64,000 bases of DNA from Hymenolepis diminuta (taxonomy: Eukaryota; Platyhelminthes; Cestoda; Cyclophyllidea; Hymenolepididae), in assembly GCA_900708905.1 (NCBI GenBank), contig CAADRB010000085.1, positions 124,001-188,000 of the forward strand. Reading direction: 5' to 3'. Every line of letters starts with the position of its first letter. The stretch's first letter is position 1. Under the pieces are notes generated by a model. That model saw only the letters and a program-made list of their open reading frames with translations. It had not been told where the DNA came from and did not search any database. This document shows, piece after piece, positions 49,561 through 61,949 of this stretch. A program made the position numbers and the translations under genes.

Positions 49561-51717
49561 AATGGGCCATGGGCAGTAATAAAAGTAAACATTTTATGCA
49601 CCGAATGGGATGCAAAAATACCGGCTGACTTAGATTAGCAATGCTATGAACAATCCTTCGAACAGGAAATCCCTTTAGAAAAAACTACTTCAAATTGAAT
49701 GCATAATTTCTGTTTCCAAATGTATACAAAAAGAAAAAAGTAGCATTCGAGATACAATAGTGATCAATACAACTCTGATTATTAAAACAGTTTTATTTTA
49801 ATATACACCTAGGAATTTAATAATGAAATTTGAAATAAATAAAACTCACTGGAAAAATGTATGCAAAACCTTGGCGTAATTTTCGAATAAGGATATGATT
49901 TATGAATGTAATCAGTATATTAAAAAAAATTATGTAAGTAAATTGTACTTCAAGTCAATTTAAGATAAAGTACCTAGACACGTAACAATTAATTATTTGC
50001 TCATAATAAACCGACTTTAGAAATAAAATGATATTTATTAGCAAAATAAACATTTTTCTGGTTATAATTCACAGAAATGTACTAAAATGGCACAATTTCT
50101 CATTGTGAAAGAGGAAGAATAATTGAATTACTAAAGTCATGTAAAGATTCGGGCTGTACAAGATTCACTAAAGCAATTCATTGTTTCACAAACTTCCTAA
50201 TCCGTCTCCTCGATTACTAATCACATTATTGTTCACAATATCTAGTGTGTATTGACCGGTTGTTTAATTATGTAGGTCAGCCTTTCCACTTTAATTAACG
50301 TCTTAGTAATAAGGGCTCAGTAATCAGATCTCAAACTATCTGAGTTCACCTTGATAATAAACATTTAAGTTTAATTAAAACTTTTCAAAGAAACATGACA
50401 TGCATATTGGTTCGTATTTATAAGTCTTATCAAGCTCTAAAAACGTAATCATAAACCAACAGATATATGCTATTTTGAAGATGAACTGCCACCTATGTAG
50501 ATAGGATGTCCTAGTTTGCATCATCCTAATAAAACTGAAAAACGAACTCTAGACAGACTGCTAAAGATTCAGAATACAATTTTAATTACCATGATGTTAA
50601 TATTATATTCTATCAATGTCAGATCCCTCCGGAAAATTGTCAACGTAAAAAAATTACAGGTTCATTCGGTCAATAAAGTTTTTTACGGTTCGCAAATAGT
50701 TCTAAACATATGATTCAAGAACGAATAGGTCTCTCAAGAATGCATACAATTTTTTAGAATTTCCCATGAGTGAACTTACGAGCTACCTAATTCAAGAAGT
50801 CAGAATTTGCTACGATTCCCAACTGGTTTCATTTATATTTAATCATGATGTTACCAGTCTATCTAATTGCCTAATAAATTTTAAAATAGTTCAAGCTTAA
50901 TTTTTCGTTAGAACATGTCTTTTAAAACTTATTTTGAAAAGAAAAAAATAGAATCTATTCATGAGGATCTTAATAAGGCTCTTAAGCCACTGACAAATTT
51001 TAATTAATATGCTTGATTTTTGAAAAATACAATGCACGTCCAACTAGCCACACCGATTACGTCTGGCAACTACGAAGAATGGGGGAATTCGTGTTCCTCA
51101 CTAGAAAGGTTAGATAATGTTATTCTCCTAAGCAAGATGACTGTTGGAAAACACTTCCCGAGCCAGATTTATAAGTTGATAACGATTCGACAGCTGTTAT
51201 CAGTACCTTTAACCTGAGTATGCACTTGGAAAACTCATTATCATTTGCTCTTAATGACAATAATAGCTTAAATTGGTCTTAATGACTATTTCCGTTAAAA
51301 GGTTCAGCGACGTTCTAAGAAAAGTGTAATTTAAACGCATTATCCCACTAAGTAACTAAGCTTCCTCTTCGACGCAATCCAAGTCAATAAAATCCTTCCA
51401 AGATAAGGCTGCGCATAAAGCACGTGTGAACTTTTAACATCCCGGAAACTGCACTGTATTTCCCATGTTGACCTTAAATATGCAAACCGAATTTTATGAT
51501 TAGCAGCAGCTTCTATTCGATTGGTCAAATGGACAACTGTATCACCTTTAGTCTAAAATATTAACCAATCATATCATTGTTGTATTATTTCGATTCAGCA
51601 AATGAGTGAAATCATCAAACATATTTATAATATCTAATAACAGTTTGACATTAATGTACATATTACTTACTATAAAATTAATTAAATAGTCAAGAGAAAT
51701 GATAAATGGCACTAAAT

Positions 51718-54700
51718 TTATGTTAAAAGGACATAGCGTCGCGGAGATCTTCTACACAATGGACGTAATTCCTTGACAGACCTTGGCATAAGGCACTACA
51801 AGATAAAGTGTATTAAAATAAGGTAGGAGACTTGGAGCTGAAACTGCTTGTTTAATTAACTTACCAAAGATGAAACTCCAAGAAAAGCTATGAGCATAGC
51901 GAAGACATAAATCCACCCGCGGCCAATGGTTAAGCCAACTAAACATGGGCCTATTGCCGCTCCTAGAAAAGAACGCAAATTTATAAAAAAATATAACTAC
52001 TTAAATAGACAAAATACTATATAAGTAGCATGAGAGTATTACCTAATGATCCAGTTCCATCAATAATTGAAACAACGGTAGCGAGGGCCCGGGCATTCCC
52101 TCGGAGCGATTCGTGAGTTCCAAGGTCAGTAGAAACAGCAGTGGTGATAAGGCAGTATGGACCAACAATGAGGAAGCCCAGAATTAACAAAAAGACTGAA
52201 AGAATGAAAAAAGTAGTGTGACAATAATGGTTTCAGATACGGCTTTGGTTAAAAGTAAGGAAATGAATAGACTTTGATTAATATATTTGGAAATGGTCAA
52301 AAAGCAATTTGCACTGTCAATGCATATACAAAAGATTCCCAAAACAATCACGAAAGGGTTAACAACAATTGACTAAAAGGAAAGTGTTTAGGACCGGCTA
52401 TGATGAGAATTCCACACTATTCCACTCCATGGCAAGAATTAACTAGTGCGGATGGAAAGTTACAAATATCACTGGCTGGACACTTATGAGTATCGATATC
52501 ATGACCTTTGATTTGATAGGCGTGCACGCTGATCACAGCCAACAGCAGGCTGTCATCATATATTGTTAAAATTCTGTCTTTTTTTCCATGCTATCCAATT
52601 TAATTTTCTAAATCTATATTTCTAAACAAATGCCTAATATCGTAATCATCATTTATTCAAGAATTTTACATACATTTTATGGTTGAAAAATATTAAAATT
52701 TCAAGATTGAAAATGTAAAGGAGTTGTAATTCTGCATATGAAAATAACAGAAGTTAAAAACGCAAAGACCTTAAATTGTTTTAAGGGTTACAAGCTGACA
52801 TACCAGCCAGGAAGAAGTAAAAACCAGTTCTCATTGTTAGAGCGAAAATTTAGTAGTGTTTAACTCGAGCTGCGTTTAGTGTGGTACAACTAATAATAGT
52901 TCAAATAATTCAAAATAAGGTCAATATTTCAATAATAATGGGAGAAAAAATAAAATATAATATTAATTTTGTCAAGGAAAAATATTTAATAATTATTCAC
53001 AAATATACGATCACCTTGACGAATTACTTTAAAAAAAACAATTGAACGATACAATTATATGAAACACCTTACCTATACAAATGGCCTCTGAGTAAGCTCC
53101 AACCAGATAGTACAAGTAGAGCTAAAAGAATTTAAGAAAACCATTCAGTGCCAGTTTAGTGTACCGGTTCGGATATATAAAAAAACAAAGCAGCCAAGGA
53201 AAAACAAAAAAATCCACACTTTTAAAATAAAACAAATTACTCTGAGAACCATTAATAGAGAAAATCAAACTTGAACGACAAATATGCATGGATAGGTTTT
53301 CAAACTACAAGCTGTTTGTTATAAAAGCATGCCATCGCTGAAATTATTATGTGTAGGCACTATAACATATCTTAGGTAGCCCTTCGAGATATTTTATGAT
53401 TTTGGCAGCTCAGATCCAGAGGAAAGCGGGAATAAAGTTTATATTTCAGCAAGTTCCTTTCTTCTTTATGAGTTAGTATTAAACATATGACCAGGGTAAC
53501 GTCTTTGATTGACTATCTGACTAGCTAGTAATTAGCAATGAAGAGTAGTAATGGAAAAAATTCAAACTCTTGTTGGATTATGAAAATAATGGACATTTTT
53601 TTCCATTATTATTAGTACAAAACTTGGGAATTTAAGAAAGCTGATTCAATAACTAATCTTTCGAACAAACTTAGATTAACGAAGGCGAATACTTACACTA
53701 TAACAGAAGACTAATTAACGATTTGATGTTTCTTGTTCACCAACGCTTCCAATCTATTCTCTACAGCGTAATAGGGAAAATTAAAATAAAAATGATTTAA
53801 GTATCGCTCACGATATCTGCACCAGTATCTCGTAACGATAAATCTTTTCTGCTTGTGGCTTTATGTGTTCCATCTTAAATAGTGCTCAAGTACTTCTTAC
53901 ATATGCCTTTCCTACATATGAACAACCTGTTAAAACACATACCCACATTTGCATTCATAGAATATATGCATAAAATCTTCCTTCAGACTTCTAACTTTGC
54001 GTACATTGAGACAGGCAATAAAGCGGCCCTAAATGGGGATTCAGCTATTTCAGAATTGATGATTAGCATCTTAATACTATGGACATCTGGAGTAAGGAAC
54101 AGATACTCATGTGGTCCAATAATGTAAATATTCTACCCGTCCATAAATTTTCATGAGTCTTCATAAAGTTCATGAGTTTTCATAAAGGAGAAAACAATTT
54201 TACAGCTTACTAAAGGCATTGCAAGTATAATCATGCAAACACAAACGGTGGCAGAGCATGGGTATCGATCAGTGACAAATCCTGCAAAAGCACCTCCCAA
54301 AATCCCGCCGACATCGAAGATGGCTGAAATATCAGCAGCCAGAGTTGCATCAAAACTGTTACAATCTTTCAGATACTTTGGGAGCCAGAAAAGAAAGATA
54401 TAAGCAGTGGCTTTGACGAAGAAAAGACACAATGAGTATTCAATAACGCCCTAAAACAAGAAGGATAATGATAACGAATTCGGTACACAAGCAGTTTTGT
54501 AGATATTCGGTAGGTTATACTTATTTAGTTTTATCGTGTGGTCTTTGATAAGGACAAGTTAGTTATAATAATTTGAACAACGCTTTTACTTCAGTTGAAA
54601 AATGACTACCTGAGTATGATTAACCCTCCCTCGCTTTCAAGCGTATTTTATTTGTCCATCTAAGCAATTGTAATTGACACAATATAAAGTAATCTGGTAA

Positions 54701-57700
54701 AGGCTCGTTCCCTCTGGGATCTTCTGAGCGTAGTCCACGTAGCTCCTAATACACTCGAGATTCCATATATCCTCGCTCATTTGTTGGCTAAACGTGCACC
54801 TGCACTTTCCAAATTAGGCTCGTCTTTTAAAATTGGATGCCTAGGCGAATGGAGTTGCTTCCACGAGTCGCCGCCTTTATAAACGTCTGGTTTCGGATGT
54901 ATTGAAGATTTTTGTAAGCGGATTCATTCATCTTTCAGAGTATAAACCAGGTCACTTAGAGAAAGCAGTTTGCTTGCATTTATGTTGTACAGTGCAGATT
55001 TTTGTCCATTCCATGATGTTGATGAATCCCAAAATAATTCCTACATATAAGATTTCCTATTTACATTCGTTTAATTCTCTTTTATTCGATCAAATTTCTT
55101 TACATTACAGTTATAAAGCTCAACGTAAAACGAATTATCAATACGAAAACGTGGGTCATGTTTTGATATGGCGGTTAGGATAGTTCACGGATTGTATTTG
55201 TAAGTAGTGCAAATTTTTTAGGGAATCTAAGAGTAGATCGTTACAAATACAATACAAAGACTTTAGTCCATTTAGCTGCGCATTTCATTTTGTTGTTTAA
55301 AATATACTGAACTTAGATAATTTGCGATCATATAAATTGTTTATGATTAATCAAAATCCTGTTGCTTGCCTGTGGATCTTTGAGGTGATAAGACCAACCA
55401 TCCTAATTAATCAGTAGTCTAATACACACTGAACATCATGGAAAAGAATTTGCTCTGTAATCCAGGGAACACATATTGATATTTTAATTTGGGAAGGTGA
55501 AACAGTTGATTTATCTTTAAGCGATTATTAAATATTCCGAAAACAAAAATCCATCCCAGTTTATCAAATAGCCAGACTTTACTGTTACTCGGTTTCAGTT
55601 GCTTTCCAAAGGCGAAGAAATTTTTACTTTCCGTGAATTATAATAATAATAATAACAATTGCTTTAATGCACTTGAGTATCACATATTAAAAATCAACTC
55701 ACAGGAACAGCTAAGGCACTTAAGAAAGTGATAGGTCGAACGTTCTCCCTTGATTCAATTTGCGGAGTAACTGTCTCAATTAAAGGTTCAGAATAGCTAG
55801 CATGTCGCTCCTACAAAATAAATACACAGAAAATACGCTAAGCTAGATGAAGTGCATTTTAAAGAGCGATAATGAATTACCCTGATGATTGGTTCTCGTT
55901 CAAGAGTTCCTCCTAGAGATTGTACCAGAGCCTAAAATTATAAAAAGTGAAATAATTGGTGATTGTATTGCATATCACAGACTCATGCTGCTTAAATGGC
56001 TAGAAAAGTAAAAGCTTGGAAGAAATCACTTACGACAAATAAATTAAAGGTTGAAATAAAAAATGAATTTTGATTTCGAAATAAAGGGCAGATTTGTCAG
56101 GAAACAATGTTAAACCAACAAATGCTCAAACTTCACTATAACAAGCGCAAACTAAATCACACAAGCCAACAAGCACATATATGAGATCTAAGTTGATGAA
56201 CACCGTTATAACCTTATTGGTTTGCAAAATGATCACAAGTTCCCGAATTGAATAGTAAACACGGGTTTAGGCAAAACTTTCTATTTTCTTCTCAATATGT
56301 TCGGCAAAAACCCAGAATTTCAGTGTATTTTAACGATTACTTAGATTTATAAATAATAACATTATCAAACACGTAGACATATTACTTTAATTTTTTTTTT
56401 TCTGGACAAAAATACTCCATTTTATCCGACACCTCTCGATGGAAGTTTTCATCATAACTTTAGAATGCTGAATTCAACTGCAATCTTTTAAGGAGTTTCC
56501 TGGAACATTCTAAACGAAGGTTTTGTGGATTGCTGGGAAGAATTTACGGAATTCCATTATTTTCAAGCGGTGGTGGGTCAAAAAAACATCTAAGAAGATA
56601 TCCAAAGGACACGTTTCCAGCTCCGACGAAGTTTCTACGTACCGAGGACGGAGGTGGTTTCGATGACGCACCCAAGTTTGGTCACTTCATATAGCACGCT
56701 ACCTCACAGAACTCTGATGATACCTTCCGCCCATGTGCCGGTTGCAAGAGTCTACCTGACGCATGAGGTTGGATCCTTTAGAAATAGAGTATTATGGATC
56801 GTCCTGAGATTTAGGCTCTATAAGATTTAAGGCTGGGCGCAGCGTCGTTTGATGCATTAAAAGGAACATGTTGAGAATCTCTTCGATTGCCACCTCCCCA
56901 CGTGAATTCAGCATGTTAACGAATCACCCTGCTTGACCATTTGATTGAGGACGATGTAGCGGGGAGCAGACGTGGGTGATATTATGATTCCGACAAAAGT
57001 CTTTAAAAAGGACCGAAGAGAATTGGGTACTGTTATCGATTATAATGGTCGCTGGCAGTCCATGAGTTAAAAGTATATGGCAAAGACTACCGATCAATAT
57101 GTTAGCTGCGACGGACTTTAAAGGAATAGCTTCGGGCCACTTTAAGTGCGAATCTACCATGAGAGGATATAAGAAACCATTGACAGGTAGAGGAAAATCC
57201 AAGTGTATGCAGGACGATTGAATAGCAATTTTAGGCCATGGATTAAGTTCTCGACGTGGGGGAATCTTGTCAGAATTTAGAACATCTTTGAACAACTACC
57301 TCGAAGTCCTTATCTGTTCCAGACCAGTGTGCAGAAGTTCTTGCAATAGATTTCATATGGCTGATACCTCGGATGTGTGCTATGGAACTGTTGTAATACA
57401 ACTCGCTAGTGTTGAAGAAATGGGAGCACGATCTGGAAACATTAAACGTGAATAAACCACAGACTGATTATGACTCCATTTATAAAGTTGTAGATCGCCT
57501 TTTTGGTTTGATTTTGACCATTCTGTGAGAACATATTTTATGACTTTCTTCAACACTGAATCTTTGGCTATCCATCATGTACATCACTTGCAGGTATTAG
57601 AAGTTTGCGTAGAGCATCAAATAATAGGCGTTGCGTATCGTCCTCCTTAGTCAGACTTGCTATGACGATTTCCTTGTCTGGACATTCCTGGTTGTAGATG

Positions 57701-60700
57701 AGAAGAGAAAGACGATCAGCTTGCCTAAATTCTGTTGTGTTATGATAGTCTATATCGGATTCATAGCCAAGAAGGATGATCGACCGACGCTAAAGTTGGC
57801 TTGATGTTTAGACTAGAATACGAAGATAGAAAGCAGTAGTTTATGGCCTAATAGTGGTGTGAATTGCCTACTGTGGAGGAATTTATGAAACTTTTCAACA
57901 GCGAAAAGGATAGCCGAAGACTCCCTTTCGATATGGTTGCAGGAGTACTAGAAGCATGAACTATCGGTGGAGAAATGAGGGAACGTCACAGTTCGAAGCA
58001 TCTGCAGCCACTATGATGGGTAGAATCGGGTTGTAAGGAGAAAGCGGCATATAACAAGTGAGTATTTCCTTTAGCTTGGCGAAAATTTTCTCATATTTGG
58101 GAGTCCAGTCCCATTCAGTGCCCTTTCTCAGCCGCACATTTAAAGGAGCCTGAATGTCATGCAATATTGACAGAAGTGTACAGCCGTAGTTGACGAGACC
58201 CAGAAATGTGGTAATGTCGTCAGGAATTGGTAGCGGGTAACAATTGAGCTTCAAAGAGGCATCCAAAACGGTTAAATAATTAGCGCATAATCGGATAGGT
58301 GTAGCCCATTTTGGATAAAAACGAGTTTTAAAATACCTATTTGTTTCAGACGGTTAAATTCTTTATTCACAATAGTCAAAAATACTAGTGGAACTGACCG
58401 GTTAGAACGGAAAATTGGCTGAGTGTTCAACATCAGTTACAATGTCGTTTTAGTGTGATAATATAGACCAAGACCTTCTTGAAATACAAAGGGAAAACGC
58501 TGGACCAGCATCTTTATTGTGAATGAAGTGATAGATGTAGCAGAATGAACATGACTGCAGACGACATTTATGGGCTCATTCAAAAGACCAAGTCGATGGG
58601 GCCAGACAAGACCATCAAGATTAAGTTGCTACATAGGCTGTTTTGTCCCGGCAGGGAAACGCCAAACTCGGCAGCGCTGACAAGGTAGAGTTTTCCATTC
58701 AGCAGAAGGATTCGTCCATGCCACAAATTGTGCGAATCGAGGTATTGATACTGACATTTTGTGCACCAGATGCATGGACAAGATGTCAGAATCGATGAGA
58801 GCCGAATCACAAGTGAGATTCGTTAATTTAATTCCTTCTCTGATCATTTCATGCAGCTACACGTTGGGATTTTCCTTCATTACTTTTAAGAGACGAGTTC
58901 TTAGTAGCAGTCAAGGCTTCGCTTGAAAACCAGAGATGAGAAAAAGACATCTTAAATATTCTTCTGTTAAGATACCAAAACCAAATTTCTCGTAACACCT
59001 GTAAAGTCATATAAGTCCTCATCGTGCTTGATTACAAGTTTGAGGTAGTTGAAGCGGATGTTGAAGGGGGAGAAGTTCTGGGCAAAACTTCTTCAATGAT
59101 CTACACAATTTCAAAGAAACCGAGTCCACTGAATTTCTTGTGTAGGACGAACCTTGAGTAACATTCATATTCAACAGGACCCAGTTTCCTAAAGAAGTCT
59201 TGTTTCCTAGTCCCATTTGGAAAGATTCATAATGAGCACATATGTTGATTGTGACAATTCAAAGAATTTGCCCGACTTCGGATGATGAATGGACTCAGAA
59301 ACATTTTCAGCGACATCTTCAACAGCTACAATTTAACAGAATAAGATCAGGAAACGGAGGACTTTGATGTAATAGTAGAACCTACATTTTTAGAACCTTC
59401 AAGTTCAGCCGACAAAGCTTTTACCTCTGCAGATAGACTACTGGATACCTCAAACAATTATGAAAAATCCATTGATTATTGAAAGACTTGTGAAGCTTTC
59501 GATTTCGGTATTGTAAAAAATATCAGAGAAACTATAATCTCCACAGCATGACCCATCATCTTAGGGTATTTTAACAATATAGGATTAAAAATAAATAACA
59601 AAAAAATTGACAAACATGCAAAATCGTCACTTCAATCTATCCTCTTTAAATATAATTATTCCATCTTTTCCAATAAACACCACACTTAATTTTCCACATT
59701 CACAGAACAATATGACTAAGCATACTGTCTCAAAACGGTCAAGAGAAGAATAGACAAATGGAAATTTTTCAACAGAGATGTTCTAAGATGCCTATACCCG
59801 GCTTTGGAATGGGGCAATTGGATAGTTCTTAACGTGCATGTAATTGAGTCTCATTTGTACACATCCAGTCATGTGGATGAGTAGGCACAAAAGATAATTC
59901 CGGTGTCAATAAAGCACAAGTTTCTCGAATAAGATGTTACGAATGCCTTTCCTCCACCCACATCAAATTATTATCATAATGATCGAGTAATTGTGAACAG
60001 CAAAAACAAATTTTAACCGGTCGGAATGGCCAAACAAACTGACTAATAACTAATTAATATTAAAATACAAATTCAATCTGCGTATTACTAAGGCAAAATC
60101 TAATCATATAATGAATCAAGTTATGTGATAATAGCAAACAGACAAATTTGATCGACCAACCAGTCACATGCCCTATTGGTTCATACGTGTCCAAAAGATG
60201 TTTACGAAATGAAACGGCAGTTATAAAATGGTTCATCTTCAAAACACACCAGACAACAAAGTGGCATTTGCATTCTCATGCAATATTTAGACCATTCTTA
60301 AAAGCATTAAAAACGAAGAGCCCCTATCTGAAAAAATAAAGCAATTGCTACACTTTGGGAATCACTTGATCTTGATCTTCCTCGTTGGATGATTCGCTAT
60401 CATGCTCATCGATCTGCAATGAAAAAAGAGGTCTCTGTGTAAAAGTGAAATATATTTATCATGTATTACAATAATTATAAGGTAACATTGGTGGCGCAGA
60501 GATTCCCATAACATATATACATATACTATTGCACCCCGATAAGACCGCTCCGTTGTGATATCCCATTTCCAATCTCCCAATCCCACTTAGAAAAGTGTTT
60601 TCAAACATTCAGATTGAATAGAGAGGAAACATTATGGAGACTCCCTGTTGCGGTTGTCTATTTCACACATTGCGTGTGCACTGAATCCGTAACCTCTGAC

Positions 60701-61949
60701 TAGCAGACGAGCGCATTCGCAAATTTTCTTACCCCGTATTTTATACTACTTCGCACTACAGCGCTTTTTGTATCTTTATTTCACATTCCCTTGCTTATTC
60801 ATCTCCAAATGGCAATGTTTTATGCAATTTCACTTCGCTACAAACGTCTTATTTTCAACTGATTCTTGTTAGAATTAGTACTTATAATAATTACTTATTC
60901 GCCATTGGTATCTGATATACATGCTTTAGCATCTTCTTAGAAAACATTGACAGGAAAGCCATTTGCATTTAAATAGGGTAAAGTACTAATGAGAAATGGT
61001 ATTAAAAACTGCTTATAGCTATTCCAGCAAGCTTACATGGAGTCTTTTCCAAAATTAAAGAGAAAAATCACCGTCAACTTCAATGACCTTGAATTCTTGA
61101 CCGCTAAAGTACAGATTTGATTTCAATTTATTTTGCTAAGTCGTATATAGTGAAATTACAACTATTTATACACCTTACGTACGCAATTGATGTCCAGATA
61201 TCTAAAACACATATTAAAGGAGGAGTTCAGTACTTCAAATGATTCTCTGAAATATTTTATATGTATCTGCTTGAACAACTGCTACATAAAATACAGAATT
61301 CGGAATTGCATAAATGAAACAGTAAGGATTTAAAAAATGCGGGCAGTCACTTTAGTACTTTAGAGCACTAATTCGGATAAAGTAAAACAAGCCAAAAATT
61401 ACTTAAGTAAGTTGACTGACAAAAAAACAAAGACGTAAAACAAGCATTCCTTCGAACACACATTTGTTACTCTAATTACAAGTAGATTAAAAACACTTGA
61501 CTCAAAGAACTACATATTGCTTTAATAAATTACAAATTGAAATAGATTAGCGATTAATTATCCCATAGAATAACAGATTACTATATTGTATTAATAATTT
61601 ATTATAAATTCCAGTTTCAGAAAAGTACCAAAAATTAAAGGTATTCAAGAATACTCCTTACCTTAGGTGATGCATCAGTAGGTGGAAAGCCAAGATCTTC
61701 GGGATCTGATCATGAGAAAAAAATAAATAATGAAATGCAATAGAAATCTGGACTGGCACAAGATCAAATGCATCATGCTTACAAGGAACAAGGAAGAAAT
61801 AGGACAGGATGCCACTGAAAGCAACGATGGCGCCAGGAACGAAGAATGACCATCCCCAGGCATAGTCGACGAATATTCCAGCTATTACTCCCCCGAGAAT
61901 ATTGCCTAAACTGACGTGCGCGTTCCAAAAACCCAGGATTAATCCACGT
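51718..61949 (-). CDS. SLC37-family sugar-phosphate exchanger, 5' incomplete
   Basis: Major-facilitator protein that in this family exchanges glucose-6-phosphate or glycerol-3-phosphate for phosphate across the ER membrane. Exons (minus strand): 61949-61783, 61705-61662, 60413-60366, 55931-55881, 55810-55703, 54450-54211, 53121-53073, 52195-52043, 51962-51865, 51795-51718; 345 codons, all phases joining. The visible part opens at RGLILGFWNAHVSLGN, the family's mid-protein signature, so roughly 150-180 N-terminal residues lie upstream, beyond 64000 or in exons I could not find. Then come WGWSFFVPG, an acidic cytosolic loop (EHDSESSNEEDQDQ), GVIEYSLCLFFVK, the box DVGGILGGAFAGFVTDR, VGPYCLITTAVSTDLGTHES, and IIDGTGSLGAAIGPCLVGL. 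The tail KELRPLCRRSPRRYVLLT is basic. Resemblance is closest to the SLC37A1/A2 type. The 4.4-kb intron 60365-55932 holds a Gypsy relic. The last exon is the least certain. Confidence 0.92.
52196..53072 (-). other. SLC37 intron, nothing recognised
   Basis: An 877-bp intron with donor GTAAGG and acceptor CTTTCAG. The AT-rich interior shows no further exon. Confidence 0.7.
53122..54210 (-). other. SLC37 intron with a small hairpin
   Basis: A 1.1-kb intron (donor GTAAGC, acceptor CTTTTAG). It contains a nine-base inverted repeat AATAATGGA / TCCATTATT at 53585-53610. The 81-codon plus-strand frame 53882-54127 is a chance frame. Confidence 0.65.
54451..55702 (-). other. SLC37 intron with a GC-richer island
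   Basis: A 1.25-kb intron. Around 54600-54900 base composition rises in G and C (for example CGTAGTCCACGTAGCTCC and CACGAGTCGCCGCC), unlike neighbouring intron DNA. This suggests an old insertion of unknown type. No coding boxes were recognised. Confidence 0.5.
56924..57295 (-). pseudogene. Gypsy integrase core remnant
   Basis: Integrase core of the DDE type. The first Asp is in IHLDFPLPVNGF, followed by VDSHLKWPEAIPLKS, LLTHGLPATIIIDNSTQF with the second Asp, and HRPQSNGQAG. In active relatives the last box ends in Glu, the third catalytic residue; here it is Gly, so the enzyme would be dead even without the other damage. The downstream frame resumes with an integrase tail near 56900-56600. 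Confidence 0.85.
57961..58266 (-). pseudogene. Gypsy RT/RNase H remnant with RT core deleted
   Basis: The frame reads SLKLNCYPLPIPDDI, which begins the RT palm region, and then passes directly to TTFLGLVNYGCTLLSIL, which belongs to the connection after the palm. The Asp-bearing motif A and the YxDD box that should lie between are missing. It continues with PLNVRLRKGTEWDWTPKYE and PIIVAADASN, the start of RNase H, then meets a stop. So an internal deletion of several hundred bases removed the polymerase active site. Confidence 0.8.
58580..58850 (-). pseudogene. Probable Gypsy protease remnant
   Basis: Two overlapping frames (58847-58629 and 58810-58580) lie where the aspartic protease of pol is expected. 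The box LTCDSALIDSDILSMHLV and the later LPSLAFPCR-like stretch fit that position, but the catalytic triplet cannot be shown. The identification is from order in the element. Confidence 0.4.
60414..61661 (-). other. SLC37 intron, nothing certain
   Basis: A 1.25-kb intron between the 44-bp and 48-bp exons. A slightly GC-richer stretch at 60480-60780 may be an old repeat. The 74-codon frame at 60362-60586 includes the 48-bp exon in a different frame and is not a gene. Confidence 0.6.

Larger units (their letters stand above)
42181..51717. other. Intergenic DNA between tetraspanin B and SLC37 gene
   Basis: No exon supported on either strand outside the assembly gap. It includes a GA-rich patch near 42780-43010, a C-rich patch near 45142-45180, and a dispersed repeat copy near 49225-49560. 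The right end is the 3' flank of the SLC37 gene. The frame at 46063-46245 (minus) has one peptide-like stretch but lacks a proper donor. Confidence 0.5.
56430..59540 (-). mobile_element. Ty3/Gypsy-like retrotransposon relic
   Basis: Minus-strand pol remnants in the standard order for Ty3/Gypsy: protease-like part (about 58850-58580), start of reverse transcriptase (about 58450-58215), RNase H (58210-57570), integrase (57295-56924) and the integrase tail with TWVRHRNHLRPR (near 56650). A possible gag remnant lies at 59540-59000. Many stops and shifts interrupt it. LTRs were not found, so the ends are estimates. It sits in an SLC37 intron in the same orientation as the gene. The boxes resemble the Gypsy elements common in schistosomes. 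Its presence in the mature message is not expected. Confidence 0.85.
55932..60365 (-). other. SLC37 intron, 4.4 kb, carrying a Gypsy relic
   Basis: Donor GTGATT (less usual after the A of CAA) and acceptor ATTTTAG. The 56430-59540 part is retrotransposon. The remaining ends are AT-rich and empty. Confidence 0.75.
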
